A DNA stretch of 64,000 nt from Bedellia somnulentella (taxonomy: Eukaryota; Arthropoda; Insecta; Lepidoptera; Bedelliidae), in assembly GCA_963576735.1 (NCBI GenBank), contig OY755177.1, positions 11,222,001 to 11,286,000 of the forward strand, written 5' to 3'. This document shows, one piece after another, positions 36,627 through 47,400 of the stretch (positions are counted from its first letter, which is position 1; the number at the start of each line of letters is the position of its first letter). A program made the translations under genes and the position numbers. The notes beneath the pieces are model-generated. The model saw only the letters and a list, made by a program, of their open reading frames with translations. It ran no database searches and was not told the origin of the DNA.

Positions 36627-36905
36627 ATGGGAAAGCTTTATAAAATTAAAGGATTTTTTAACGCTTACCCAACAACTGAGACGGTTTCCCTTTTAAATCT
36701 TCTTCACAAAACCCCCTGTGAAAGGGTAATTTTGTGGAAGTTTCCCGTACAAAATATAATAGGAGAAAAACCCATTCAAAAGGAATTTCTAAAGGGGTTT
36801 TCTTTTGATAAGATTACCCTTTCTTGTGAGTTTTTAAAGTGGCTTAATTCTAATAAAAACTTACACAAAAACCCCCAAAAAAGAAAGCGCTTACGGTCCC
36901 TCTAA
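36627..36905 (+). other. Unassigned 92-codon ORF in compositionally odd island
   Basis: The ORF encodes a basic, hydrophobic-rich product with a lysine/arginine-rich end (NPQKRKRLRSL). The surrounding 36540-36905 is full of GGG/CCC triplets set in AT-rich DNA, unlike its neighbours. No family is recognised, there is no signal peptide, and there is no obvious splice context. It may be an exon, a fragment of an unknown mobile element, or chance. Confidence 0.2.
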
Positions 36906-37685
36906 CTGTGAACATACAATGGGCCTTAAGACTCTACATTTATTATCATAAATAGAATATGGAAATTAGAAAAACATGGTTTCGTTCACTTTTAACCGTT
37001 GTACACTGGGTACAGACGCGCACAAGTCAAGCTGGACATTTAAAAGCAAAAATAATTCTTATAACTTGGTCATAAGGACGTGACAGCTGGCAATATGTAC
37101 AGCTTGATCGGTCCGTGTGTGTACCTAGCAGCGAACTCCTCATTAAAATTGCCTGTGAATTCAGCCACAGCACGAAATAGCATATTAGTTGAACACTGCA
37201 ATTTGTCGCCCTCACTAACACGTTCTTAGACTTCATTAAAAATTCACAACACTACTAGAGAGTGTCATCGTTTTAACATTAATTACTGACTAAGCTGTAG
37301 GCGACGGCAGCCAACTACACGTTTGAGTCACACATGAATACATTATGAAACACTGGTTTGGGAATTCTGTCTTTACTTTATAATAAACGCAACTCGTATT
37401 CTTGTACAGCAGCTATTATGTGTGTTACTATTTCTAGTAAGACCAATAACCTAAAAAGTTGAAAATAAAACATCGATCGCTGTATAAAGGTCATTTTATA
37501 GATACAAGTGCGAGAACGGAAGCTAATAACTTGTCAAATCTATTTGTGTCGTGTATGTTGACGAAAAAATAGAGCGTGTGTTCAAAAAGGCAGGTGTCCA
37601 AAGTATAAAGTATAAATGAGTGTGTATTTAAAGATAGATGGATGTTACTGAAGTTAGAGAGGTTTGCCAGGATCGTACAAAGTGG
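36906..37685. other. Intergenic, no recognised feature
   Basis: Nothing recognised. The 69-codon minus ORF at 37027-37236 has no domain. Confidence 0.3.
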
Positions 37686-37736
37686 CTATCGATAGTCTCT
37701 GCCTACCCCAATGGAATCTAACGGTGTAAGTATATA
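37686..37736 (-). repeat. Rep-B fragment
   Basis: GTGGCTATCGATAGTCTCTG and CCTACCCCAATGGAATCTAA followed by CGGTGTAAGTATA. The same order is found at 50203-50258 (minus) and 40853-40912 (plus). It resembles the microsatellite end of Rep-A (the GGGGTAG...GAG and ACTCAC...GG motifs) but with its own internal sequence. Confidence 0.55.
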
Positions 37737-38027
37737 TTGTCAAAAATGCAATATGATGAAATTATGGTTATTTGATAATTTATATTTAGGTTGATAATTT
37801 ATATTTATAACTCATGAATGTACATTATACTATCATAGCACTTACAGTGATATATTTTTGGGGTAGGAGTTATTAATGGTATTAGTAGGTACCATGCATA
37901 TAACTATTTTAACCCCTATAAAGGGTAAATATTTTGACAGACAAACAGAACACACATACATTAGTATGCATGTTCCACCGTAGCACTTAAAGTACTAAAA
38001 CTGAACCAATTTTGGTCCAATGGAAAC
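37737..38027. other. AT-rich stretch without recognised feature
   Basis: Nothing recognised. Confidence 0.3.
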
Positions 38028-38398
38028 GACGTGATTGTCCAATGGGTAGAACACCCGCCCGTAAAAAGACAGGCGTGAGTTCAAATCCCAGGCCGAGCCT
38101 ATACAAATTTGTCTTTTCTAAAGTCATATGTGTGATTTATTTATCATGATTGTTAACGGTGAGGAAAAACATCGTGAGGGAACCCACATTGCTGAGTTGT
38201 ACTTTGCCATGTGACAGTGTATTCGTACAAAAACGGCGATAGGCCTGCCCCCTATCACGTAAGTGCACTGTCTAAGCAAAACGTGGGTATCTACTTTGGA
38301 CACTAGGTGGCGCTGTCATGTGATGTTCAGAAGTATTGGTACTTCTGCCAATCCCTTCGGAGATAAAATGGCGTGAACGTTTATGTTATATTTATGTA
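38028..38398 (+). repeat. SINE-1, near full length
   Basis: Head GACGTGATTGTCCAATGGG with GTTCAAATCCCAGG, full body, and tail CCCTTCGGAGATAAAATGG with GAACGTTTATGTTATATTTATG. The A box is altered. The tail runs directly into a Rep-A copy. No clear target-site duplication is seen. Confidence 0.85.
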
Positions 38399-38685
38399 TA
38401 AGTCCCTAAAAGAGGTCACCATAGAATTTAAATCTTTTTGTTCATGAAAACCTCATGTGGGGATTATTACTAAGATCACCATAGCTTTGGAATAAGAAAT
38501 TCCTCAGCCACTTTCAGAAGTTGAATATTAGAGGTTGGATGGGATAAGATTGTTACACAAAGGTTTTTGGTGATGACTTAAATGGAAAATTACTAAAATG
38601 GAAAATACTTAAAGAGACCCAATACACTTTATGCGTCTTATGAAAAACCACGGGAATGGGGTAGTGCAATTCTGATCACATGGAC
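38399..38685 (+). repeat. Rep-A copy interrupted by a solo MITE arm
   Basis: ATAAGTCCCTAAAAGAGG and TCACCATAG (38399-38424), then a 51-bp insertion, then TCACCATAG again (38476-38484) and the rest of the repeat (TTCCTCAGCCACTTTCAG, GGGATAAGATTG, AATGGGGTAGTGCAATTCTG). The repeated TCACCATAG is a 9-bp target-site duplication. Confidence 0.7.
38425..38475 (+). mobile_element. Solo arm of the 52726-52933 foldback MITE
   Basis: The 51 bases between the TCACCATAG duplications match one arm of the MITE at 52726-52933, including TTGTTCATGAAAACCTCATG and TGGGGATTATTACTAA. The opposite arm and centre are absent. It was either inserted as a single arm or lost the rest afterwards. Confidence 0.65.
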
Positions 38686-38742
38686 AAGCTGTACATGCAG
38701 TCAAAAAAGTTGAATGGAAAAGTGGAAAGTGTAATGGTATAT

Positions 38743-38965
38743 AACCGTGATAGCTCAATGGGTGCAATGCTTAGTTATGTAACAGTGTATTCGTATCAAA
38801 TGGCGGTAGGCTTGCCCCCTATCACGTGAGTACACTGTCCAAACAAAACGTGGGTACTCTGAACACCAGGTGACAGTGTCACACGTGACATTCAACATCA
38901 CGATGTTCAGAAGTATTAGTACCTCTACCAACTCCTTCGGGGATATACGGTGTAAATGTTTGTGT
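38743..38965 (+). repeat. SINE-1 copy with internal deletion
   Basis: Head CCGTGATAGCTCAATGGG joins directly to GTTATGTAACAGTGTATTCG, so the B box and first half of the body are missing. The 3' half is well kept, including CCCCCTATCACGTGAGTACA and CTCCTTCGGGGATATACGG. Confidence 0.8.
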
Positions 38966-39856
38966 TTTGAGATGACTTGTCTGTGGTTCCAAGTACAGTA
39001 ACTTTTTCGGTAAGTACAACTTTATTCCATTTAAGCGCGGAGTTTTAGTTGCATCCAACTAATCGTGGTTCTTTCACCACTTCAAAAACTTAACGTAAAA
39101 CGGAACAGATAAAATACAGTGTAACTTTAAAAAATATATACCTACTACGTATAAAGGGTTTGAAAAGGATGAAGCGAGAAAACAATTCAGTTATACTTTG
39201 ATACAGTAATGGTCAAGTTAGTAACTTCTGTGATTATATTTGTGCTATGAGGAACCTGCCCTATTAAATTGTCATGTTAGTTATGCAGTTACAGAGTCAA
39301 TAATAACAATATAACATGATAATTTACTATATAACATCTACTAATAAACACAATAGTATTACAAATTTATATGCCATAAAAATTTATGTAGGTCATATGT
39401 ATTTTCATACTGTATTTATGTATATTTACAATTATAACAGTCACATCTTACACACCATTACTAACACCCTCACTATCTCTAACACGTCAACAAGGTATTA
39501 TTATTTTTTTACATTATTTTTAATTCTAATTATAAATTTGATCCTTTTATATTATTTTATTTTATTTTATTTTACAGTATTTACATTATTATTATTATTC
39601 ATTTAATTATGTCTTACGTCACTTCTAACCATGGATAACTCTTAATTATTATTGTTTTTACTCCTGTTGTTTTGTTTTGTTTTTTTTTTTTAATACTAGT
39701 TTATATCTAAAGCGCAGATTATATCACAATAATTTATTTAATTGGTTTCCCAAGAGACAGGCTGTGCCTAGTTTGGGAACCCCTGTAAATCGACAATGCT
39801 GTATTTCTTTTAATAAACGTATTTTTACTTTTTTTTACTTTTTACTTACTGTAGCT
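38966..39856. other. AT-rich stretch; low-complexity 39300-39610; possible LINE 3' relic 39690-39835
   Basis: A low-complexity, T- and A-rich tract at 39300-39610 yields a hydrophobic 96-codon ORF that I do not accept as a gene. At 39690-39835, a T-run followed by unique sequence and an AATAAA-like end (TTTTAATAAACG) has the look of a retroelement 3' end. This is tentative. Confidence 0.3.
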
Positions 39857-40104
39857 ATACATACATATATATACACACGGCCATAAATACCCACAAGGGG
39901 TAGCCAGAGCTTCAGAGCTAAAAACTCCTCAGCTACATGTGGAAGTTAGTAGGGGAGAAGATGGTAAAAATAAAGTATCGTTGATGATGGGTCTCCAACC
40001 GCATCGCCCAAAATCCACTTAAAAAGCCCCACACCCTTAGTCGCCTCTTACGACACCCGTGGAAAGAAAAGGGTAGTGACATTCTAAGCCGGCACTTCAC
40101 GGCC
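39857..40104 (+). repeat. Rep-A copy, full length
   Basis: ACATACATATATATACACAC, GGCCATAAATACCCACAAG, GGGTAGCCAGAGCTTCAG, GGGTCTCCAACCGCATCGCC, TTAGTCGCCTCTTACGACAC and the terminus TCTAAGCCGGCACTTCACGG. Confidence 0.88.
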
Positions 40105-40237
40105 TATACCTTTAACATTATCGTATTTATTCATTACCAAATTTGTATCTGAATTGCTTCCTCATTTCGTCCTATAAAGTATTCCTTCGTTTTTAATATT
40201 TTTTCATCCTATGTTAAATAAATATAATGTCGGACAA

Positions 40238-40342
40238 ATCTGGGTGAGGGCTCTCAAACCTCATCGCCCTGTAATCCCTTCAAAAGCCCTAGCCACTGAA
40301 AGAACTGGGTTAATGTATTAAGCCAACAGTACGCAGGACATT
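40238..40342 (+). repeat. Rep-A fragment, outer third
   Basis: GGGCTCTCAAACCTCATCGCC, AATCCCTTCAAAAGCCCTAG and TATTAAGCCAACAGTACGC. Confidence 0.6.
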
Positions 40343-40393
40343 TTGCTTTATCTCTTCTCCGACCGGCTGACGAATCTAAGACTCAAGCTAAAG

Positions 40394-40500
40394 CGTTCAC
40401 GCCGTTTATCCTCGAAGGGGTTGGCAGAGGTACTAATACTTCTGAACATCACATGACATCGTCACCTGGTGTTCGGATTACCCACGTTTTGCCTGGATGA
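40394..40500 (-). repeat. SINE-1 fragment, 3' end
   Basis: GTTCACGCCGTTTATCCTCG, AAGGGGTTGGCAGAGGTACT, AATACTTCTGAACATCACAT and CACCTGGTGTTCGG, the reverse complement of the SINE-1 3' third. Confidence 0.8.
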
Positions 40501-41131
40501 ATCTAAGCTGACAAACAATTGTTGAAAATAATTATGAACAAATACAAAACCGACGAAAACTGCTCGCAAAATTAACTGTTAGCTTCTTAGCAAAAAGAGC
40601 ATGTAAAGTCCCTTGTTATACGGTTCTCTGTGTGTAATGCATAATAAAGATGTTACTCTGAGCCATGAAGCATCTGGCTTTGCGCCAAAGACTTAGTTTT
40701 ATCCACAATGTTAAGCTAACTATTTTGGTCAAAACATGCTAAAAACAAACTTGCCGTGGTATATTCGAAACTTGTGAAATATTCGTCAAAACTACTAGAT
40801 TGATGCGTCGATAATTAAATGGTATAGTCAGAGTTGAAACTATTTACGTTCCCATACATACATACATATTCACGGTATTAGTTCCCATAGGGGTAGTCGA
40901 AGATTATCGATTGCAATGTTAATTGTTGACAATTTTAGAAATACTGCCAAAAAGATGAGCAATCATTTATTGAAAATAACATAAAAACCTTTATCCAATA
41001 CGAAAAAAACCTTAGAGGCATTTTGTAAGTTGAATTGAGTATTCGATTAAAACATATATAATGAAAATCATTCACTTGCAGGGATATATTCCATATTATA
41101 AAATATCGGTATTTTAAAACAGTCACATTAT
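40501..41131. other. Intergenic; Rep-B fragment at 40853-40912
   Basis: At 40853-40912, ACATACATACATATTCACGG, ATTAGTTCCCATAGGGGTAG and GATTATCGAT form the plus-oriented counterpart of the Rep-B fragments at 37686 and 50203. Nothing else is recognised. Confidence 0.4.
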
Positions 41132-41360
41132 TCAGCTGTGAAGTGTCGGTTAAGAATAGATCTACCCCATTTCCTGCGGTGGGTGTTCGTAAGAGGCGAC
41201 TAACGGTAATGGAGCTTTTAAGGGATTTTTGGGCAATGCGGTTGGAGACCCATCACCAACAACCTTAATTTCACCATCTTTTCCCCACTGAACTTTCCAA
41301 AAGTGGCTCTGGCTACCCCTTCTAGAGATTTATAGCCGTGAGTAAATGTATGTATGTATG
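41132..41360 (-). repeat. Rep-A copy, near full length
   Basis: Terminus CAGCTGTGAAGTGTCGGTTA, then AGGCGACTAACGGTAATGG, GCGGTTGGAGACCCATCACC, CTGGCTACCCCTTCTAGAG, ATTTATAGCCGTGAGTAAAT and (TATG)n. A block around the CTCAGCC segment is deleted. Confidence 0.85.
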
Positions 41361-42124
41361 TTTTATCGCCAATCTTAACTTGTCCTTCATTTGATATATG
41401 TTTTATAATAAACATAGTTTTTAGCTAAAATTATAATCAGATTATTATATAGGGAGAATCCTTGTACCCATTGATGTACATCTATCGAGTATGAACCCTT
41501 CGTATAGCGGGGTATGCTGAGGGGAATCCGTCAGATTAGTAAAAAAAGACAATCCTCCAAAACAAAAAACTCGAGCTCTTCAGACTAAGTAAAGGTAGAT
41601 TAATTACATTTAGAAGAGTGTATATCTGGATAATCTGACGATTTGGGCGTGACGTTAAGAAATAAGATGGTCAAGAATCATCAAGCGCGTGATGCGGGTG
41701 ACGGCAATGTTCCTGCGATGGTGTTTTGGTGTAATATTTGTGCAGGCGTTAAGACTGAACATTGTTGTTAAATTTCCTTTAAAATGGCCAGAATAGCGAC
41801 ATCCCTTACATTAATCATCAGATTAATATATAATGGTTATCAGAATTATAAATCGCATTCATACTGTTAATGGCTGACGCGCCCAAGTATTGCTATACTA
41901 CTATTTTTTTTACATTTTTATAAATGTTTACACGCTCTCTCCCCCACTAAAATATAAACTTGTAATATACTTCTTTTAATTTTGGAACATGAACTATCAA
42001 ATCCAATAGGTTTCTACGATGCTCGAACAACTGCAAATTTAGCATCCAGGCCTCCCCTACTAGTGCAAATCCAAGAACCAAAAATAGGGCTATCTAAGAT
42101 GCTATAAAACATTTGCAATATCAA
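41361..42124. other. Intergenic, no recognised feature
   Basis: Nothing recognised. Confidence 0.3.
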
Positions 42125-42360
42125 TATGGTATTATCCGAGTGGCGTAGCCTCTCTACTAGCCCTCATTACAGCATAGAAGTCAGGCACTTCCGCCGCAGC
42201 CAACATACCCGAAGCACTACAGTAGCGTGGTAGTCTCATGAGGATACGATATGAGTCATTATATTGTATCCTCCTGCTATACACACTTCTACTGGAGTTA
42301 GTCCAGAGCTGACAAGTATAGAAACACAAACAGTAAGATTCAGCTTAGGAGCGAACATCT
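42125..42360 (-). pseudogene. LINE reverse-transcriptase C-terminal remnant
   Basis: The minus frame at 42132-42329 reads CFYTCQLW...RIQYNDSYRILMRLPRYCSASGMLA...DFYAVMR. It lines up with FYTCSLW...RVQYNNAFRVLLGLPRYCSASGMFA...DFYAILR in the C-terminal part of the minus-strand LINE ORF at 61123-62532. It is a short, isolated relic of the same LINE lineage, but not the same copy, since about a third of the residues differ. Confidence 0.8.
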
Positions 42361-42456
42361 TAATTGTCCATGGCCTTTTCGAAGGCCTTTGGGTGGAGAA
42401 ATATCATGTTTGCATTTAATATTGCATACGTATGGGAAAAGATTGTTAAATAAAAC

Positions 42457-42703
42457 ATACATACATACATATACTCACGGCTATAAATCCCTAGGAGGGG
42501 TAGCCAGAGCTAAGGAATTAGAAATTCCTCAGCCACTTTCGGAAAGTTGAGTGGGGAAAAGATGGTAAAATAAAGGTTTTTGGTGATGGGTCTCCAACCG
42601 CATCGCCCATAAATCCCTTATAGCCCCAATACCGTTAGTCGCCTCTTACGTACACCCACCGGAAGAAATGGGGTAGTGCTATTCTAAGCCGACACTACAC
42701 GGC
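42457..42703 (+). repeat. Rep-A copy, full length, reference copy
   Basis: The best example of the repeat: (ACAT)n, CTCACGGCTATAAATCCCTA, GGGGTAGCCAGAGC, the small hairpin GGAATTAGAAATTCC, GTGGGGAAAAGATGG, GATGGGTCTCCAACCGCATC, CGTTAGTCGCCTCTTACGTA, CACCCACCGGAAGAAATGGG and the terminus TTCTAAGCCGACACTACACG. It has no coding capacity and no A/B boxes. Confidence 0.92.
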
Positions 42704-42817
42704 ACTTAAATAAAAGTTGGATCAAAACCCAAGTAGTCTTATACGATCACCCATGAGCAGAAATGGGGTATTGCTTTTTCTAATAAATGAATATATTCAC
42801 ATATTATAATTACACAG

Positions 42818-43020
42818 ATCAAGTTAGCCCCAATTTTATTATGGGATACTAACTTAACTATGTATTTTATATTATTAAATACACATATGTGTAAATAACA
42901 TCCAAGACTAATAACCAATCATTTACCCTCATCACATAAATGTTGCTCTCAGCTGGGATCGAACCCGCAACTTCCAGACCGAAAAGCTAATCACCTATCC
43001 ACTCGGCGACGGACTTCGTC
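42818..43020 (-). repeat. SINE-2, near full length, intact promoter boxes
   Basis: On the minus strand: head GACGAAGTCCGTCGCCGAGT, A-box region TCGCCGAGTGG, B box GGTTCGATCCC, GCTGAGAGCAAC, body with TAGTCTTGGATG, and 3' domain TATCCCATAATAAAATTGGG with CTAACTTGATCTGTG. It is the tRNA-derived counterpart of 8305-8550, with an intact B box. Confidence 0.82.
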
Positions 43021-43098
43021 ATTATTACATCTATCATATATTACATATACTTAAATAAAAGTTAATTAAATTAGTACTTAAAAAAAATAATAAATAAT

Positions 43099-43303
43099 AA
43101 ATTCCTCAGCCACTTTTGGAAGTTGAGTGGGGAAAAGATGGTAGTACAAAGGTTGTTGTTGATGGGTCTCCAACCGCATCGCCCAAAAATCCCTTAAAAA
43201 GCCCCAAGTCCGTTAGTCGCCTCTTACGTACACCCACCGGAAGAAATGGGGTAGTGCTATTCTAAGCCGACACTACACTGCTCTAAGCCGACACTACACA
43301 GCT
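43099..43303 (+). repeat. Rep-A copy lacking the microsatellite end, terminus duplicated
   Basis: It starts at AAATTCCTCAGCCACTTTTGG and is close to consensus to the end. The terminal motif CTAAGCCGACACTACAC occurs twice, like the doubled terminus at 32269. Confidence 0.85.
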
Positions 43304-44047
43304 AGGGTAAGAAGAGAGTGTGATATGGATTTAGCAGCACAAGACAGACTGAAGTGATTCGATTTAAATTGAGAGAAGAGTTAAATTGGTTGATCATGTA
43401 CTGTGGTGTATTTATCAAATAATATAAAATGATATCTGTCCAATAATAATGCTTTTCAGAATTGTAAATTAATACAAAAACTTGCGTAGTATCAATTGCA
43501 GAAAGCTTGCATTGCAAAGTGGAAACTTTTCCTCATTGATTGTTTTTATCCTAACTTTGGCGCTTTCCGCTTTTTCATCGGACACTTTTCTATCCTAAAG
43601 ATGGTCCCTTTCCCCTCCATTTTAAGGGGCTATTTCAAGTCTTATACTTATCAAAACTATTATAGCCCACAGAAACTCTTAATGTTTACGATTCGAAGTA
43701 TTGCGTGTAGCAACTATAAGGCGTTAAATCTGTGTAACACTACTTGTGCAATATATACTTCACATAATAAAAATTAAATAATTTGGAGTTATTAGCAATT
43801 ATAGGATTTTTTTAATAAATAAAAGACTTTCAAACGGGCAAAATATATAATCCTGAATTATGGGTAGAAGCGAACGTTGCAGTTAAAAGGAATAGATATT
43901 CTATAATTAGGTGACATTTTAACACTACACTGAACTTAACGGTTAAACCCTAAAACCTGTCGGCCTAATAGGCCACGAATTGATCAAAGGAATGTTGTAA
44001 AGTTGTTTTAGAAAATTATGGTAATAATGAAAAAACAGGAAGAGCTA
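43304..44047. other. Intergenic, no recognised feature
   Basis: It lies just downstream of the sulfatase-like gene. Two short ORFs have no recognisable content. Confidence 0.35.
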
Positions 44048-44053
44048 TTTATT
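44048..44053 (-). terminator. Polyadenylation signal AATAAA of the sulfatase-like gene
   Basis: AATAAA on the minus strand, about 37 bases past the stop codon at 44090. It is the first such hexamer after the stop. Confidence 0.6.
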
Positions 44054-44089
44054 TCAAATATTTTTCGTGTGGCTCTTTTGTTATAAATA

Positions 44090-44469
44090 TTAGAAGTTGA
44101 AAAGGCCACTGCAACTTTTGACAAAGGACATACCCAAATTTTCGATATACTTGACTACTTTTTCTTTGAATGATTCGATGTTCATATCTACAAGATGTTC
44201 CAATTCCATCTTTGTAACTTGAAGCGGGAAATCTGGCACTGTAGCTGGGACCTCAGATTTGGGCTCTTCGTTGTCTAGCCATGGACCCCAAGCGTTATTA
44301 TGTAAGTTGGGATGTGCTCTTTCATCCGGTACGGTTGTACCACGTGGCACCATCTTAACCCATTCTAAACGAAGAATAAGAGTTAAATGTTTGACGGCAT
44401 CCGGTAACACATCCCAAAGATCACGACGTTCGAACGGATCGTCTTTGATATTGAAGAGGCAGCCTTTAT
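44090..44469 (-). CDS. Sulfatase-like gene, exon 7 (last coding exon)
   Basis: Residues 475-600 and stop TAA. It begins with YKGCLFNIKDDPFERRDLWD, the conserved C-terminal LFxIxxDPxE element of sulfatases. It ends in a C-terminal extension (MELEHLVDMNIESFKEKVVK) that looks helical and charged. Confidence 0.9.
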
Positions 44470-47400
44470 CTGAAAAAATAGGAGGAAACTATGAATGTAA
44501 AACATTGAGCTTTTATATATTGCATCGTTGGTTTAATGTTAGCTTTAATAACTTACATAATGTTGGAACACACAATTCTGAATCCAAAAGTTTAGCTTGG
44601 TCACTTTGGTATAATATAGAGTCATTTCTCTTCATGTATACACTTTCAATGTCCAATTCTCTGTTGAGTACTTCCCTAAATACTTTTGATGTTATGCATT
44701 CTTCCAAAACTCTTTCGTAAGGTGGAGGTGGTCTCAAAACATTAACCAAATCAGAACCGATGTACCCGCTAATATCTCTTCCCATGTTTCCAACTATAAA
44801 TTTGAGATCTCCCTCCCTAATTGTAGCCCACTTATTAACGTCATCAATGGCTACTATAGCTTGTGTTCTTTTTGAAGGTTCATTATTAATCAAAGCGTCC
44901 CATTGATTTATGCCGTCAATGGGTTCTTCTATTGTACCTCCAGCAGCAGCAATTAAAGTAGGACACCAATCTGTTATATGAAACAATCCATCCCAAATAT
45001 CAGATGCCAGTTCAGAATGCCATAGAAGTGCAGTCGACCTCACTCCTCCTTCCCAAGGAGTACCTTGTATACCTCTTAATGGTAAATTGACTCCGAAATT
45101 TTGTTTTGGACCTATTGTTGGAGCTCCATTCTGTGCGATAAATACGATTAAAGTGTTTTCTAGTAAACCTTTTTCTGCCAACGCAGCTGTGATTTCTCCA
45201 ATCGAATTATCCAAGTGAGTCACCATACCTAAAAAATATTGACAGTTCAGTGACAATCGATGTTCGTGAATATAGAAAATATATTATCAAAAAATAATAT
45301 CTTACTAGCGTAATATCTTCGAGCAGAATGAGCAATATATGAGTTTTTCTCCAAATATTCAGGTTTAGGCTGCAAATTAACTAGACCACCACCGATGTGG
45401 GCCACTGGATGAGACACATGTAGGAAAAGACGTTTGGAGTTATCATGGTCCTTGATGACTGTAACAAGAAAATATTATGTGAACTATTTATTCCTTCATC
45501 CGGATTACCAGCGTAGCTAATACGAGCAACATTTTAATTAAATAGATGTGGCGTGGTATAAAACAGCCATTTCTTCCGCATTTAGTTAGTATCATATACT
45601 GTCATCTCATTCTAGCCGATATCGCGACGATATAATAGCGTTCGTGATTGATTAAAATAACTGTAAAGTTCATCTAGTTTATAAAGTTCACGTGTCACAG
45701 TTCTTGTCACTTAACTCTTCCGAAACGGCTTAACCAATTTAAATCAAATTATGCATACCATGTAGGTTTACAACTATTTTGTATACTCTTAAGTAATAAG
45801 GGCTGTACACCCCTAACATTTTATATATTTTTGTCGAATAGAAATTTCCTACCAATAGTTTATATAGAAAAACAACATTAGCCGGTTCAGCTAGTTATAA
45901 TATAAATAGTAAACAAATATTAACTTCCTTAATTAACTTCCAAAAATGACTGAAATTTTTTCTGATTCTTAAGCTCTGGCTTCCCATTTTAGGGATTTAT
46001 AGCTGTGAGTATATGTATCTATGTGTATATTTTTTTACTAATTACATACATACATATACTCACGGCTATAAATCCCAAGAAGGGGTAGCCAGAGCTAAGG
46101 AACTAGAAGTTCCTCAGCCACTTTTGGAAAGTTGAGTGGGGAAAAGATGGCAAAATAAAGGTTGTTGGTGATGGGTCTCCAACCGCATCGTTTGTCAACG
46201 ATTGTCGTACTGGTCGGCAATAGTATAGGATTAAATAAGTATTTATTAAATAAAAGTATAAATAAACTTTTGGAAATACAAAAAATATATAAATGTAAAT
46301 TTATATTTTGTACCTTTCCATACTTACTGAATATGAAGCAGAATGACAATATTCATATTATGAATAATTTAATATGTCACGTGACATGTTGTCAAAGCGA
46401 CAATTTGTTTTGTTTGGATTTGAATAAGTTTTTACCTTATTCAAATTCTCGACTGGGTACTGTATACATACCCTTAAATCAAAAGCGGAACATTGCTAAA
46501 TTATTAGCATATAATATATCTGACCCCCATATATTTAATATAAGGGGAAACTTACTTCTAGTATGCGATGGTGGAAACCATAATTTAAACTTTTAAGAGT
46601 GACAATGGAAGAGCCTCCTGTCGTCCTTAAGTCGTCACCTAACATCAATATTGTAAACAAGGAAGGAGGTTCTTCTGGCAATATTAATAAAAAGAATACT
46701 TTACAAGGAGTCTCCCAGTTTAAACTTGTATGTCAAAATACTCAGGGGTTTTCTTGTAAAGAATTAGAAATAGAACTGTTTTTGGAAAAATATGAAATAG
46801 ATTGTTTATGTGTTACTGAACACTGGCTTAAGAATTGCGAACTCATATTTGGTTTTGAAAACTATTATTTAGCTAGCAACTACTGCCGCAATTCTAAAGC
46901 CTGTGGTGGCTCCGCTATATTTTTAAAAAATAATATTAAATCAAAAATTCGTAATGATATTGTAAAGTTAAGCGTTGAGCAAGTCGTGGAATTATCCTGC
47001 ATAGAGTTAAAAAACTATTTCTTAGTATGTGTGTATCGACCCCCTTATAACCAAAATTATGATAAATTCGAAAATGTAATGGAAGATGTATTAAGCAAAG
47101 TTTTCAGGAATAAAAAACGTATAATAATATGTGGAGACTTCAATGTGGATCTCCTACAAGACAGTTATCTTAAAACACGGTTGATGAGTTTATTCCAATC
47201 GTTCAATTTAGAAAATTTATTCTTGGAACCGACTAGAATCAAAACATGCTTAGATAATGTATTTACTAATGCAGATTTTTCGAGTAAAAGTGTTATAAAT
47301 AAACTAAAGTCTGATCACAGCGGCCTTTTTGTTAGCTTTCCTCTAGAGATACCAGAACCAAAAATTGTTATTAAAAAAAGGCATATTACTGCTAGTAAAG

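Noticed and set aside
39316..39606. 96-codon hydrophobic plus ORF
   Set aside because: Low-complexity A/T tract; the hydrophobicity follows from base composition.
44259..44720. 153-codon plus ORF over the 3' end of the sulfatase-like gene
   Set aside because: It spans exons 6-7 and intron 6 on the opposite strand and has no independent coding signal.
46599..46604. GTG at 46599 as the LINE ORF2 start
   Set aside because: GTG is not a normal eukaryotic start and ATG follows two codons later at 46605, so ATG was chosen.
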